NCBI GenBank assembly: GCA_041498815.1
Contig: JBGQJC010000006.1
Location: 1 to 64,000, forward strand
Origin: DATDPM01 sp041498815
Lineage (GTDB): Bacteria > Pseudomonadota > Alphaproteobacteria > DATDPM01
Reading direction: 5' to 3'
DNA length: 64,000 nucleotides
Positions 25,199 to 35,565 of this stretch are shown piece after piece. Under the pieces are notes generated by a model. It had not been told where the DNA came from and made no database searches. It was given only the letters and a program-made list of their open reading frames with translations. The translations under genes were made by a program, and so were the position numbers. Each line of letters opens with the position of its first letter. The stretch's first letter is position 1.

Positions 25199-26883
25199 TC
25201 AGCCGATACGCCGCGCGGGGATTGCAATCAGCAGTGCCGCGACAATCAGAAGAAGAGGAATAAGATCACCGAAACGGGCGTAAGGCGGCATTCGATCCTG
25301 CGCCCGCGGTAGCGGGCTGTCGATTGCGCCGTCGCGCCCCAAGCCCAAATGGGAAATGATTCGCCCAAAAGGATCAATGACTCCGGAGATTCCGGTGTTG
25401 GCGGCGCGCGCCACCGGAATACCTTCCTCGATGGCGCGAAAGCGCGCGGATTCGAAATGCTGATACGGCCCCGACGAGATCCCGAACCAGGCGTCGTTGG
25501 TGACATTGATGAAAAGGCCGGGGCGGTCGTTTTCGTCGGCGACGGCATGGGGAAAGATGATTTCGTAGCAAATTAACGGGCCGACCGGGGGAAGCCCAGG
25601 CAGATGAAGCGTCTGCGGCCCGGGCCCGGCCGAGAAATCGGTCGCGCCCGGCGTCAGCTTATCGAGATGCAGCCACTTCGGGAGAAGGGCGCGAAACGGA
25701 AGATATTCCCCGAATGGGACAAGATGAAACTTGTCGTAGCTGCCGACGACCGCGCCCTGCCCATCGACCGCAACGACGCCGTTCCAGACTTTGAAGGGCT
25801 CGACTTCGACCGGGGTCGCCCGCGGCGCGCCGGTGATCACCAGCCCGCCCTTGGGCACGACGGTGGCAATGGCCGAGCGCACCGCCGCATCTTGATCCAC
25901 CAGAAACGGCACCGCGGTTTCCGGCCAAATGACGAAGACGGCGGATTGCGAATCCGATTCTCGCGCCGCGGCTTTGGTCAGATCGAGGTCGCGCCGCAGA
26001 TTGGCGAGCCGCAATTCGTCGCGCCATTTGCGGCCTTGGGCGACGTCGGGCTGGATCAATCGCAGCGTGGTGTTCGCAACCGTTTGCGTGGGCCCGGCCG
26101 CAACCAGCCGCGCATAACCGCCCGTCCAAAGAACCGCGAGAAGAAGGTACGGCGCGGCGACCGCAAGAATTACATACTTGCGATTTTCCCCGCCCTCGCC
26201 CAGTACCGCCGGCATTGCCGCCGCAAGCACGGTCACGAATCCCAATCCGTACGTTCCGAAGAGGGCGACCGATTGCATCATGCTCTCCGAGACGCCCCAG
26301 ACGGTGCCGGTCAGGTTCCATGCGAATCCCGTCATGGCGTGGCCGCGTAACCATTCACCGATGCTCCAGGCCGCCGCGAAGACGATGACGCGGTAGACCC
26401 CGCTTCGCTCGGACGCGAACCGGAACGCGACCTTGGAGAGGATCGCGGCACCCGCGGGATAGATCGCGAACAGGGCGGCCAAAGACAACGGCGCGAAAGG
26501 AGCGAACCAGCCGTAGCGTTCGGGATCCGTCAAAAGCGCATAGGCGATCCAATAAAGCCCGCTCGTGAAATGGCCGAGCCCGAAGGCGAAGCCGACGAGT
26601 GCCGCCTGTTTCGGATTTTCCGCGCCTTCGACGAGCCACAAGAATCCGGCAAACGCCGGAATGAGAAGCGGGAGCGCAAAAACCGGCGGCAGCGCCGCGG
26701 TCGCCGCCATGCCCAGAAGCAGGGCCGCGAGATGCCGCCGCCAGCGCGGCAGCCGGACAAGCCAATTCCGCAGGCGGGCGAGTTGCACCGAAATTCGCGC
26801 GCCACCCCCGTCTTCGCGGTGAAGAACGGTACGGTCCCCGGCGGGATTGGCACCGGCCGGGCCGTGTTCGGCTGCCGCAGCGG

Positions 26884-26887
<4 letters not shown>
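25199..26887 (-). CDS. lnt: Lnt: apolipoprotein N-acyltransferase
   Basis: Inner-membrane enzyme adding the third acyl chain to lipoproteins; 562 residues. An N-terminal membrane region of about 6-7 segments (residues 50-260) precedes a periplasmic nitrilase-like domain with the catalytic triad E323 (WPETAVPF), K386 (YDKFHLVPFGEYLPF) and C440 (CYEIIFP). A final hydrophobic helix closes the protein. The ATG at 26887 overlaps the corC stop by 4 bases. A 40-residue hydrophilic N-terminal extension precedes the first membrane segment. Confidence 0.95.
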
Positions 26888-27812
<925 letters not shown>

Positions 27813-27816
<4 letters not shown>

Positions 27817-28364
27817 GCGACCTCGGCCGGCAAAATTTCGCGATAGGGATCGGGGATCCCGAGCCCGCACAGAATCTCGATCTCCAGCGCCTCCATGCGC
27901 AGCGCTTCCCTCCCGCGCTCGTGATCGTAGCCGAGCAAATGCAGCACGCCATGGACGACCAAATGGGCGAGATGGTGCGCCAAAGGCCGGCCGGCGCGCT
28001 TGGCCTCGGATGCCGTCACGCCGTATGCGATCACGAGATCGCCCAGCGCCAGCGGGACGCCGGTGCGCTCATTGGAAGGATTTGAAATCTCGCCGGGGAA
28101 CGACAGCACGTTGGTCGGGCCCTTGTGGCCGCGATAGGACCGGTTGAGCTTCGCGGCATAGGCATCGCCCGCGAGCAGGATTCCGATTTCCCCGCCGCGG
28201 GCCCGGAACGGTTTGCGCCAACGGCCGCCATGCCGCTTGAGCGAGGCCTCGACCGCGGCCCGGGCCGCGCGCCGGCACGCGGCCGCGGCCCCCGGGAACC
28301 GCCAGCCCCGCGAGCGCAGAATCACCGCGATTTCGAGCGGTTCTTTCACCTGCCGCCGCCTCAT
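27813..28364 (-). CDS. ybeY: YbeY: endoribonuclease/rRNA maturation factor
   Basis: Zinc-dependent metalloprotein of 183 residues involved in 16S rRNA 3'-end processing and ribosome quality control. The zinc triad is visible in HGVLHLLGYDH (HX3HX5H). NRSYRGHKGPTNVLSFP is the conserved segment ahead of it. Both ends overlap neighbours by 4 bases (phoH upstream, corC downstream), the conserved phoH-ybeY-corC-lnt order. Confidence 0.95.
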
Positions 28365-29404
28365 GATTTATCCCTATCGCGGATTGGGGCCGCGTTTGGA
28401 TCGGGTTGCGAACGCTTGCCGCGCTCGTGGGCGTCGTAGGCGCGAACGATTTGCGTCACCAGGGCGTGGCGCACGACGTCGGCATCGGTGAAGTGGACGA
28501 AGGCGACCCCAACCACGTCGCGCAGGACGTCGACCGCATCCTGAAGCCCGGAGCGCTGGCCGGGAGGGAGATCCACCTGGCTCAGGTCGCCGGTCACGAC
28601 CATGCGCGAGTTTTCCCCCATGCGCGTCAAGAACATCTTCATCTGGCCGATCGTGGTGTTCTGCGCCTCGTCCAGAATAATGAAGGCGTTGGAGAGCGTG
28701 CGGCCGCGCATGAAGGCGATGGGCGCCACTTCGATGTCTCCGTCGGACAGGCGCTTCACCACCAAGTTCCCCGGCATCATGTCGTGGAGGGCGTCGTAAA
28801 GCGGCCTTAGGTACGGGTCCACCTTCTCGCGCAGGTCGCCCGGCAAAAATCCGAGGCGCTCGCCCGCCTCTACCGCGGGGCGCGAGAGGATGATCCGGTC
28901 CACCTCGCCGTTGACCAGCAGACTGACCGCCATCGCGACGGCGAGATAGGTTTTCCCCGTTCCGGCGGGCCCGAGCGCGAAGACCAGGCTGTAATCCTTG
29001 ATCGCCTGCACATAGGCCACTTGGCGCGGCGAGCGCGCGACGATGTCGCGTTTACGGGTATGGATGGTGATCGAGCCGGAACCTTCGCCATCGGGCGCGG
29101 CTTCGCCCTGGCGCGCGGCCTCGACCGCGATTCGAGCCGCCGCATAGATCTCGCCCAAATCGATGGTCAGCCCGCGGCGCGCGCGCTCGTAGAGTTTTTC
29201 GAGGGTGGCTCTTGCCGCCACGATCGCCTCGGCCCGGCCCGAGATTGCGAGCAGATTGCCGCGGGGAACGAGGGACACGCCCAGTTCCTGTTCGATGCGG
29301 GCTAGATTCTGGTCGTGCTCGCCGTAGAGCAACGGCAGCAGGCGGTTGTCGTCGAATTCGATGTGGATGACGTCCTGGCCGTGCTTGGAAGTCGCCCGCG
29401 TCAC
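28361..29404 (-). CDS. phoH: PhoH-like ATPase
   Basis: PhoH/YbeZ-family ATPase of 347 residues, probably an RNA-associated NTPase working with YbeY. The Walker A motif is LGPAGTGKTYLAVA and Walker B lies in FIILDEAQNTT; SRPAVEAGERLGFLPGDL is the family signature. It starts with GTG, whose bases overlap the miaB stop (GTGA). An N-terminal KH-like region precedes the ATPase. Confidence 0.93.
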   Translation of the reverse strand: MTRATSKHGQDVIHIEFDDNRLLPLLYGEHDQNLARIEQELGVSLVPRGNLLAISGRAEAIVAARATLEKLYERARRGLTIDLGEIYAAARIAVEAARQGEAAPDGEGSGSITIHTRKRDIVARSPRQVAYVQAIKDYSLVFALGPAGTGKTYLAVAMAVSLLVNGEVDRIILSRPAVEAGERLGFLPGDLREKVDPYLRPLYDALHDMMPGNLVVKRLSDGDIEVAPIAFMRGRTLSNAFIILDEAQNTTIGQMKMFLTRMGENSRMVVTGDLSQVDLPPGQRSGLQDAVDVLRDVVGVAFVHFTDADVVRHALVTQIVRAYDAHERGKRSQPDPNAAPIRDRDKS

Positions 29405-30804
29405 GCCGCCGCCCCTGCGCGAGCCTCGGGGGCCGGATGCGGCCCTATGCGCCCCGTCAGGCTGTTCACCGCGGTGCGCTCGACCTCGACTTGCGCAATC
29501 GCACCGAAGAGAGAGTCGGGTGCCGCCGCGTGGACCGCCTGCATGTGGGGACTGCGCCCCGCAAGCTGGTTTGCGCGCGAGCCCTTCCGGTCGAAGAGCA
29601 CGGCGACCGTTTTGCCCGCAAAACGCGCGTTGAACGCCGCCTGACTGCGTTCGATCAAAGCCCGAAGCTCGGCCAGCCGCGCCGCCTTTTCGTTCTCGGC
29701 GATTTGCTGTTCCATGGCGGCCGCGGGCGTTCCCGGCCGCGGGCTGAATTTGAACGAATAGGCCTGGGCGAATCCGACGTCTTCGACGAGCTTGAGGGTG
29801 GCCTCGAAATCGGCGCGCGATTCGCCGGGAAATCCGACGATGAAATCGGAGGCGAGCGCCATGTCGGGAAGCACCTTGCGCAATTTATCGGCGATGCGCC
29901 GGTAATCGTCCGCGGTATAGCGCCGGTTCATGGCGGCGAGCACGGAGTCCGATCCCGATTGAACCGGAAGATGGAGAAACGGCATCACGGCGGGAACCTC
30001 GGCGTGCGCGCGAATGAGATCGTCATCCATGTCGGCGGGATGCGAGGTGGTGTAACGCAGGCGCGACAATCCTTCGATCCCGGCGGCCTCAAGCATGAGC
30101 CGGCCGAGTCCCCAGACTCGCGCGCTGCCGGCGCGCGATTTCGGGGCTTGCCCGTGATAGGCATTCACGTTCTGGCCCAAGAGCACGATTTCGCGCGCGC
30201 CTTGCGCGACCAAATGCCTGGCCTCCGCCAGGACATCGGCGGCGGGCCGCGAAAATTCGGCGCCGCGCGTATAGGGCACGACGCAGAAGGTGCAGAATTT
30301 ATCGCAGCCCTCCTGCACCGAGAGATAGGCGGACGGACCCGAGACGCCGGGATCGGGAAGGAAATCGAATTTGGGCTCGACGGGAAAATCGGTGTCGATA
30401 ACGCCGCGCCCGGATTTTACTTCGGATGACGCGGCGCGCGCCGCCCGCGCGATCATTTCCGGCAGCCGGTGATAGGTCTGGGGACCGAGCACGATGTCCA
30501 CATAGGGCGCGCGGCGCAGAATTTCCGCCCCTTCGGCCTGGGCGACGCAACCTGCCACCGCGAGCACCATGTTTCCGCCAAGCCGTTCCTTGCGCTCTTT
30601 GAGTGGGCGCAGGCGACCGAGATCCGAGAAAACTTTTTCCGCCGCCTTTTCGCGGATGTGACAGGTATTCAGGATCACCATGTCGGCATCCTCTGCGGTA
30701 TCGACGGACGCATAGCCCAAGGGCGCCAGGACGTCCGCCATGCGGGCGGAGTCATAGACGTTCATCTGGCAGCCGTAGGTCTTGATGAAGAGTTTTTTCG
30801 CCAA
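29401..30804 (-). CDS. miaB: MiaB: tRNA-2-methylthio-N6-dimethylallyladenosine synthase
   Basis: Radical-SAM methylthiotransferase acting on A37 of tRNAs; 467 residues. Three cysteines of the auxiliary cluster (C12, C48 in NTCHIREKA, C86 in AGCVAQ) and the radical-SAM CX3CX2C (C167, C171, C174 in CDKFCTFC) are present, with a TRAM domain at the end. The start is uncertain: no ATG fits, so the TTG at 30804, giving AKKLFIKTYGCQ, is chosen by family alignment; a CTG 15 codons upstream is another option. Confidence 0.93.
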   Translation of the reverse strand: MAKKLFIKTYGCQMNVYDSARMADVLAPLGYASVDTAEDADMVILNTCHIREKAAEKVFSDLGRLRPLKERKERLGGNMVLAVAGCVAQAEGAEILRRAPYVDIVLGPQTYHRLPEMIARAARAASSEVKSGRGVIDTDFPVEPKFDFLPDPGVSGPSAYLSVQEGCDKFCTFCVVPYTRGAEFSRPAADVLAEARHLVAQGAREIVLLGQNVNAYHGQAPKSRAGSARVWGLGRLMLEAAGIEGLSRLRYTTSHPADMDDDLIRAHAEVPAVMPFLHLPVQSGSDSVLAAMNRRYTADDYRRIADKLRKVLPDMALASDFIVGFPGESRADFEATLKLVEDVGFAQAYSFKFSPRPGTPAAAMEQQIAENEKAARLAELRALIERSQAAFNARFAGKTVAVLFDRKGSRANQLAGRSPHMQAVHAAAPDSLFGAIAQVEVERTAVNSLTGRIGPHPAPEARAGAAA

Positions 30805-30892
30805 ATCCGTGCGGACTTTGCATCCGGCGTTCTTGCGGCCGCGCTTCAGGCCGAAACGGGACCTAAAAAGGGTAACATCTGGCCTCGGGGTG

Positions 30893-31747
30893 TCAAGGCC
30901 GCCCCGGCACCGTGGAAACCGCGGATTCCTGCGGTTCCGCGCCGGTTTCCGGGGCGGCGAGGCCGGCCGGCCGGCCGGCCAAGGCGGCCGCGATCCCGCC
31001 CGCGATCCTGGTGCGGCAGTACAAGGCGAGCTCTTTGCGCGAGGCAAACTCGGCGATGGTGACCGGGGTGTGGAACTCGACCTCGACGGTGGCAACGCCC
31101 AAGCGCAGCGCCCGCCACAGATGGGGGGCAAGCTCCATATGGCCGTACCAGGCGAAGAAGGGACGCAAGGCGCGGCCCATCGGCATGCCGTCGAGCCGGG
31201 TGTAGGCGATCGAAACCGGTTGCACCAACGGGAAACGGCCTCCGACTTGTTCTTCGGCCGCGGCCAGGAGCGCGGTCTTGAACGGGAGCACGCGCATACC
31301 GTCGTCGCTGGTGCCTTCGGGAAACAGGACCAGGTTGTCGCGGCGCGTCAAACGTCCCGCGATTTCGCCGTGCTGGTGATGGACCCGGTGCCGCGCATCG
31401 CGGTCCACGAACACCGTGCGCTGGAGCTTGGCGAGCAAACCGAACACCGGCCAGCGCGCCACCTCTTGCTTGGCGATGAACGAGCCCGGAATAAGCGAGC
31501 CCAGGACCGTGATGTCGAAATAGGAACTGTGATTGGCGACGAACAGCACCGGATGCGGGGATGCGATCGCGCCGATTGCCACCACCTCGAAGCCGAGGAG
31601 ACGCAGGCATACCCGGTGATAGAAGACGGGAAGACTCCTGGCCAGCGGCGCATCGAAGGCAAGCGCCCAGACTTGGACCGGGACCAGGACCACCGTCCAC
31701 GCGAAATAGGCGAGGAGGCGGAAAAACGCGCGCGGTGCGGAGCCCAT
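30893..31747 (-). CDS. olsA: OlsA-type 1-acyl-glycerol-3-phosphate/lyso-ornithine lipid O-acyltransferase
   Basis: PlsC-family membrane acyltransferase, 284 residues. The HX4D catalytic motif is in VANHSSYFDI and the acceptor motif in LFPEGTSDDG; a hydrophobic N-terminal segment anchors it. Because it directly follows the ornithine N-acyltransferase gene (stop and start overlap as TGATG), the best assignment is OlsA, which adds the second acyl chain to lyso-ornithine lipid. A general phosphatidic-acid role remains possible. The C-terminus is Ala/Gly/Pro-rich and poorly conserved. Confidence 0.85.
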   Translation of the reverse strand: MGSAPRAFFRLLAYFAWTVVLVPVQVWALAFDAPLARSLPVFYHRVCLRLLGFEVVAIGAIASPHPVLFVANHSSYFDITVLGSLIPGSFIAKQEVARWPVFGLLAKLQRTVFVDRDARHRVHHQHGEIAGRLTRRDNLVLFPEGTSDDGMRVLPFKTALLAAAEEQVGGRFPLVQPVSIAYTRLDGMPMGRALRPFFAWYGHMELAPHLWRALRLGVATVEVEFHTPVTIAEFASRKELALYCRTRIAGGIAAALAGRPAGLAAPETGAEPQESAVSTVPGRP

Positions 31748-32571
31748 CAAGGCTCGGTCCGGACCTCGCGGGCGCCGCGCTCGTAGTGACGGAAATATTT
31801 TTCGGTGACCCGCCTCGTTTCCACCATGACGCAGACGTCCGTCGTGTTGAACTGATAGTCGATCACCGCCCCGTCGCCCACGAATCCGCCGAGCCGCAGA
31901 TAGCCCTTGATCAGCGGCGGGAGTCTTCCCATGCCGCTCGCGAGCGGCGGGAGTTTTCCGAGCCCGCGGCGGGGATCGATCTTTTCGCGCGGCAGCAGGT
32001 TCATATCGACATAGAGATGCGGCAGCGCGCGCGGGCGAATGGCGGGCGGCGCCAAATGAAAATGATAGAGATAGGAGAGCGGCACCGCCAACGCCTTGGG
32101 ATCCGTTCCCGGCAGGCTGGCGCAGCCGAACATCATCGTGATTTCGTGCTCCATGACATAGGCCGCGATCCCCTGCCACAGGAGCTGCATCGTGGTTCCG
32201 GTGCGATAGGCGGCGTCGACGCAGCTGCGCCCGACTTCCATGATCTCGCCCGGGAAGGCAAGCAGCGGCGCGATGTCGTATTCGCGCGCCGAATAGAAGC
32301 CGCCGTGGCGCAATGCCGCCGCGCGGCGCAGCAAGCGGTAGGTGCCCACCACCGATTCGGGGCCACTGCCGCGCGTGTGATCGACGACGAGCAAATGGTC
32401 GCAGGCAGGATCGAATTCGTCGAAATCGCGCCGGCGCTCCGCCATCTCGGGCGAGGGCTTGGCCGCCATCTCTTCGTAGAAGATGCGATAGCGCAGCGCC
32501 TGGGCGGCATCGACGAACGTGGGCGAATCGGCGAGGCGCACTTCGAGACCGCCGGCGCGCAGCTCGCTCAT
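31747..32571 (-). CDS. olsB: OlsB-type ornithine-acyl-ACP N-acyltransferase
   Basis: GNAT-like acyltransferase of 274 residues that forms lyso-ornithine lipid from ornithine and 3-hydroxyacyl-ACP. Recognisable segments are ALRYRIFYEEM, CDHLLVVD, VVGTYRLLR, IMEVGRSCVDAAYRTG and MFGCASLPGTDP. It pairs with olsA immediately downstream. Fur is encoded 76 bases upstream on the same strand. No Pho box was found in front, although ornithine lipids are often phosphate-regulated. Confidence 0.85.
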   Translation of the reverse strand: MSELRAGGLEVRLADSPTFVDAAQALRYRIFYEEMAAKPSPEMAERRRDFDEFDPACDHLLVVDHTRGSGPESVVGTYRLLRRAAALRHGGFYSAREYDIAPLLAFPGEIMEVGRSCVDAAYRTGTTMQLLWQGIAAYVMEHEITMMFGCASLPGTDPKALAVPLSYLYHFHLAPPAIRPRALPHLYVDMNLLPREKIDPRRGLGKLPPLASGMGRLPPLIKGYLRLGGFVGDGAVIDYQFNTTDVCVMVETRRVTEKYFRHYERGAREVRTEP

Positions 32572-32647
32572 CGGCCCAGCTTCCCGCCGCGTTTATGTCT
32601 GCCGCACGTCATTTTTTTCGTCCCCGGCCGCCTGCTTCGCGCCCACG

Positions 32648-33082
32648 TCACTCTTTCTCGGCCGTCTTTTCCTCGGCGGACAGCGCAATTCCGTAAAGCT
32701 CGAGACGGTGATCGACCAGCCGGAAGCCGAGCTGGCGCGCCACCCGGCGCTGCAACTTTTCGATCTCGTCATTCTTGAACTCGATGATGCGGCCCGATTT
32801 CAAATCGATGAGATGATCGTGGTGCTCTTTCCCGGCGTCCTCGTAACGCGCGCGGCCGTCGCCGAATTCGTGACGCTCCAGAATATTCGCCTCCTCGAAG
32901 AGGCGCACCGTGCGGTAGACGGTGGCGATGCTGATGTGGGGGTCGATCGCGTGCGCCCGCTGGTAGAGAAGCTCGACGTCGGGATGGTCTTCGGATTCGG
33001 ACAGGACTCGTGCGATCACCCGCCGCTGTTCGGTCATCTTGAGGCCCTTGTCGGTACACAGCCGCTCGATCCGCGAAGGCAT
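32648..33082 (-). CDS. fur: Fur-family transcriptional regulator (Fur/Mur type)
   Basis: A 144-residue Fur-family metalloregulator. The winged helix includes ISIATVYRTVRLFEEANIL and the metal site KEHHDHLIDLKSG. The structural-zinc CxxC pairs of enteric Fur are absent (only one Cys near the N-terminus), as is common in alphaproteobacterial Fur/Mur, which answers to iron or manganese. It is clearly distinct from irr at 10750-11163, so the genome has both iron regulators. It may be co-transcribed with olsB-olsA. Confidence 0.9.
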   Translation of the reverse strand: MPSRIERLCTDKGLKMTEQRRVIARVLSESEDHPDVELLYQRAHAIDPHISIATVYRTVRLFEEANILERHEFGDGRARYEDAGKEHHDHLIDLKSGRIIEFKNDEIEKLQRRVARQLGFRLVDHRLELYGIALSAEEKTAEKE

Positions 33083-33172
33083 GACGCGTCGTTCCGTTGG
33101 CCCAAAAGCCGGACTTTAAGAATAAACGAATCGGCGGGCGAAGCCTATGGCTTCACGCCGCGGCAATCGCGG

Positions 33173-33592
33173 CTATTTCGGGCCGCGGCGCTTGCGCGCG
33201 GTGGTCCCGAGCCCGATCTGCTTTGCGAGCTCGCTGCGCTGAATCGCGTAATTGGGCGCCACCATGGGATAATCGGGCGCCAAGCCCCAGCGGTCGCGGT
33301 ATTCCTCGGGGGTCATGTCGTAGGCGGTTTTTAAATGACGCTTCAACATCTTGAGCTTGCGGCCGTCCTCGAGGCAGATGATGAAATCGGGCGTCACCGA
33401 TTTCTTGATCGGAACCGCGGGTTGTGGCCGGGGTGCCACGGGCGCATCGCGCCCGACATGGGCGAGGCTTCCGTAAACCTGCTGGATGAGATTCGGGAGG
33501 TCGTTCACCACCACCGTGTTCTTGGACACATGGGCGGCGACGATGGCGGCGGTCAAAGCCAGAAGATCGGGGGGGTTCGCGGACGCAGGCAT
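33173..33592 (-). CDS. mucR: MucR/Ros-family transcriptional regulator
   Basis: A 139-residue regulator of the Ros/MucR family, which controls surface polysaccharides, motility and AT-rich genes. The family core LKRHLKTAYDMTPEEYRDRWGL and DYPMVAPNYAIQRSELAKQ is intact. The zinc finger is degenerate: CLEDG has Asp where Ros has the second Cys, as in zinc-free Mesorhizobium homologues. The ATG at 33592 is chosen for its AGGAGGTG ribosome site; a longer frame upstream lies in the promoter region. Confidence 0.9.
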   Translation of the reverse strand: MPASANPPDLLALTAAIVAAHVSKNTVVVNDLPNLIQQVYGSLAHVGRDAPVAPRPQPAVPIKKSVTPDFIICLEDGRKLKMLKRHLKTAYDMTPEEYRDRWGLAPDYPMVAPNYAIQRSELAKQIGLGTTARKRRGPK

Positions 33593-33623
33593 GCCGTTTT
33601 CACCTCCTGAGGCATCGGACTTA

Positions 33624-33652
33624 TATATAAGTTCCTTATAATTATCCTGCAA
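33624..33652 (-). promoter_or_regulatory. Promoter of mucR in an AT-rich region
   Basis: On the minus strand TTGCAG (33652-33647) and TATATA (33629-33624) are 17 bases apart, about 30 bases before the ATG. The surrounding 33620-33700 is unusually AT-rich with many TpA steps, the kind of DNA MucR itself binds, so autoregulation is likely. Confidence 0.55.
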
Positions 33653-33755
33653 TACCGGGTCTAAATAAAGTAAAATAACAATAGCCGATAGCAAAGATTG
33701 ACCAGATACTTGATCGAAATCGCCGCGGCGATTGGCCGAGCCGGCATTGCCGGGC

Positions 33756-34235
33756 CTAGGGCGGCCCCGGCAAATCGAGCCGCAGGACGAGCGCATCGCA
33801 AGCAACCGTGCCGCCCCGGTAATAGCCGGGGCGCCGGGCGACGGGGCTAAAGCCTTGGCTAAGATAAAACGCCTGGGCCGGGCCGTTTGCTTCCGATACT
33901 TCGAGAAATATTTGACGGGCGTTCAATTTTGCCGCTTCGGCGCAGGCGGCCGCGAGAAGTGCTCGGCCGATTCCATGATTGCGGTGCGCCGCTTCGACGC
34001 CCATGGCGGCCAAATCGCAGATTCCGGCTGCCGCCCGGCAGAGAATGAAACCCAAAGGAGCCGCGTTCTCGGCACCGGTCCGCGGCCGGGCCAAAAGTGC
34101 GAAACTTCCCGGAACCGCGAGAAAGCCCGCAACCGATGTCACGCTCCAGGGCGGCTCGAGCGCGCGCGCGAGAAGGGATGCGATGGGCTCGGCGCGATCG
34201 GCGCCGGCGGCAATGATTTCAAAATCCCGGCTCAT
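33756..34235 (-). CDS. rimI: RimI-type GNAT N-acetyltransferase
   Basis: A 159-residue GNAT protein, likely the ribosomal-protein S18 alanine N-acetyltransferase RimI. The acetyl-CoA loop is HRNHGIGRALL and the C-terminal FLEVSEANGPAQAFYLSQGFSPVARRPGYY matches RimI closely. The ATG overlaps the tsaB stop by 4 bases, the conserved tsaB-rimI arrangement. Confidence 0.9.
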   Translation of the reverse strand: MSRDFEIIAAGADRAEPIASLLARALEPPWSVTSVAGFLAVPGSFALLARPRTGAENAAPLGFILCRAAAGICDLAAMGVEAAHRNHGIGRALLAAACAEAAKLNARQIFLEVSEANGPAQAFYLSQGFSPVARRPGYYRGGTVACDALVLRLDLPGPP

Positions 34236-34897
34236 GTCGCGCCCTTGCCGGGCAGCTTGGCATAGGGCGGATGGATATAAAGCGGAGTTAGCGGCGCGTC
34301 GCCGTGTTCGGGAAGTCCGGCTACCAGCGCCGCCACGTCGGCGGCATCGGGAAGAACGGCATGGGCGGCGAATTCGATACCGGAATTCCCGGCGCTGAGA
34401 TCCAGGCGATCCCGGGCGTTGCCCGCGATCAGAACCCGGCCAACGGCGACCCGCGCCGGAACAGCGGCCGGCGGGACGGCTTCGATCGGCGAGCGTTCGG
34501 AAAGATCGGGGCCGAAGACCTGGAGGAAGATTTCGGGACGGCCGGTATCGAGGGCAACGAATATGTCGCGGGCGCCCGCTTCGCGCGTTGCGGCGCGGGC
34601 AATCGCCTTGAGTGACGTGACGCCAAGGGCTGGAATGCCGGAAGCGAGCGCGATGCCGCGCGCGGCCGCCAAGCCGATGCGAATTCCGGTGAAGCTGCCG
34701 GGACCCAGCGTCACCCCGACCCGGGCGAGATCGGTGAAGGCTTTGCCGGCCTCGGCCAGCACCTCGGCCAGCATGGGAAATAAGGCTTCCGCGTGGCCGC
34801 GCTCCATAAGCCTTGCGCGGCGCGCCAAGACTTCGCCGTCCTGCCAAAGTGCTACGGAGCAGGACCCAAGCGCGGTGTCGAGGCCCAGGATCAGCAT
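34232..34897 (-). CDS. tsaB: TsaB: tRNA threonylcarbamoyladenosine synthesis protein
   Basis: ASKHA-fold partner of TsaD in t6A37 formation, 221 residues. The N-terminus MLILGLDTALGSCSVAL and LGPGSFTGIRIGLAAARGIAL are diagnostic. It scaffolds the TsaD-TsaE complex and lacks the metal site of TsaD. It is coupled to rimI and divergent from the dipeptidase gene at 35002. Confidence 0.93.
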   Translation of the reverse strand: MLILGLDTALGSCSVALWQDGEVLARRARLMERGHAEALFPMLAEVLAEAGKAFTDLARVGVTLGPGSFTGIRIGLAAARGIALASGIPALGVTSLKAIARAATREAGARDIFVALDTGRPEIFLQVFGPDLSERSPIEAVPPAAVPARVAVGRVLIAGNARDRLDLSAGNSGIEFAAHAVLPDAADVAALVAGLPEHGDAPLTPLYIHPPYAKLPGKGAT

Positions 34898-35001
34898 CGG
34901 ATTATCGGCATTGCAGCGGCAGGGCGCTTTTATATCGACGGCGCGAATTTTGGCGCAGGCCCGGGCTCATGGTAGAAAAGCGCGCCCTTGGATCAGGTTT
35001 C

Positions 35002-35565
35002 ATGACGCTCGTTCCCATCACCGCCGCCGGCTACGGCGTTTCGATCGATCTCGCTTATGCCGGACCCGATAATTTCACCGGGCGCCCGGTATATAAGCGG
35101 GCGCTTTGTTTTCTCCATGCCGACGCCGCGGAAACTTTGCGGCGCGCGGTGGAATTGGCGGCGCACATGGATTTGCGGCTCAAGATCTTCGATGCCTTTC
35201 GGCCCGCCGAGGCGCAATGGGTGTTGTGGAACTGCCGGCCTAATCCCGAGTTCCTGGCGGATCCGAGGCGGGGTTCGCCCCACTCTCGCGGTATTGCCGT
35301 CGACCTCACGCTGATCGACGGCGACGGCCGCGAGCTCGACATGGGGACCGGATTCGACGAGTTCACGCCGCTCGCGCATCACGGGGCGAGCGGAATCTCG
35401 GCCGAGGCGCAAGGTGACCGGATGATGCTGTTGGGCATCATGACGGCGGCGGGCTGGGACTATTACCGCAACGAGTGGTGGCATTATCAGCTCTTCGATT
35501 CCAAACGCTATCCGTTGATCGGCGATGCGGAGGCCCCCGAGCGCATGATGGGCGACGACGCCTAA
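35002..35565 (+). CDS. ddpX: D-alanyl-D-alanine dipeptidase (DdpX/VanX family)
   Basis: Zinc dipeptidase of the peptidase M15D family, 187 residues from the ATG at 35002 (MTLVPI). Visible motifs are DAFRPAEAQW, the zinc-site SPHSRGIAVDLTL and EWWHYQL. It would cleave D-Ala-D-Ala, allowing its reuse as a carbon source or affecting wall precursors. No vanH/vanA or ddp transporter genes lie nearby, so a resistance role is unlikely. A start at 34969 would add 11 residues. Confidence 0.88.
   Translation: MTLVPITAAGYGVSIDLAYAGPDNFTGRPVYKRALCFLHADAAETLRRAVELAAHMDLRLKIFDAFRPAEAQWVLWNCRPNPEFLADPRRGSPHSRGIAVDLTLIDGDGRELDMGTGFDEFTPLAHHGASGISAEAQGDRMMLLGIMTAAGWDYYRNEWWHYQLFDSKRYPLIGDAEAPERMMGDDA

Noticed and set aside
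30955..30990. Short GGCC tandem repeat
   Set aside because: It is in the coding sequence of the olsA C-terminus (Ala/Gly/Arg/Pro codons) and is explained by composition.
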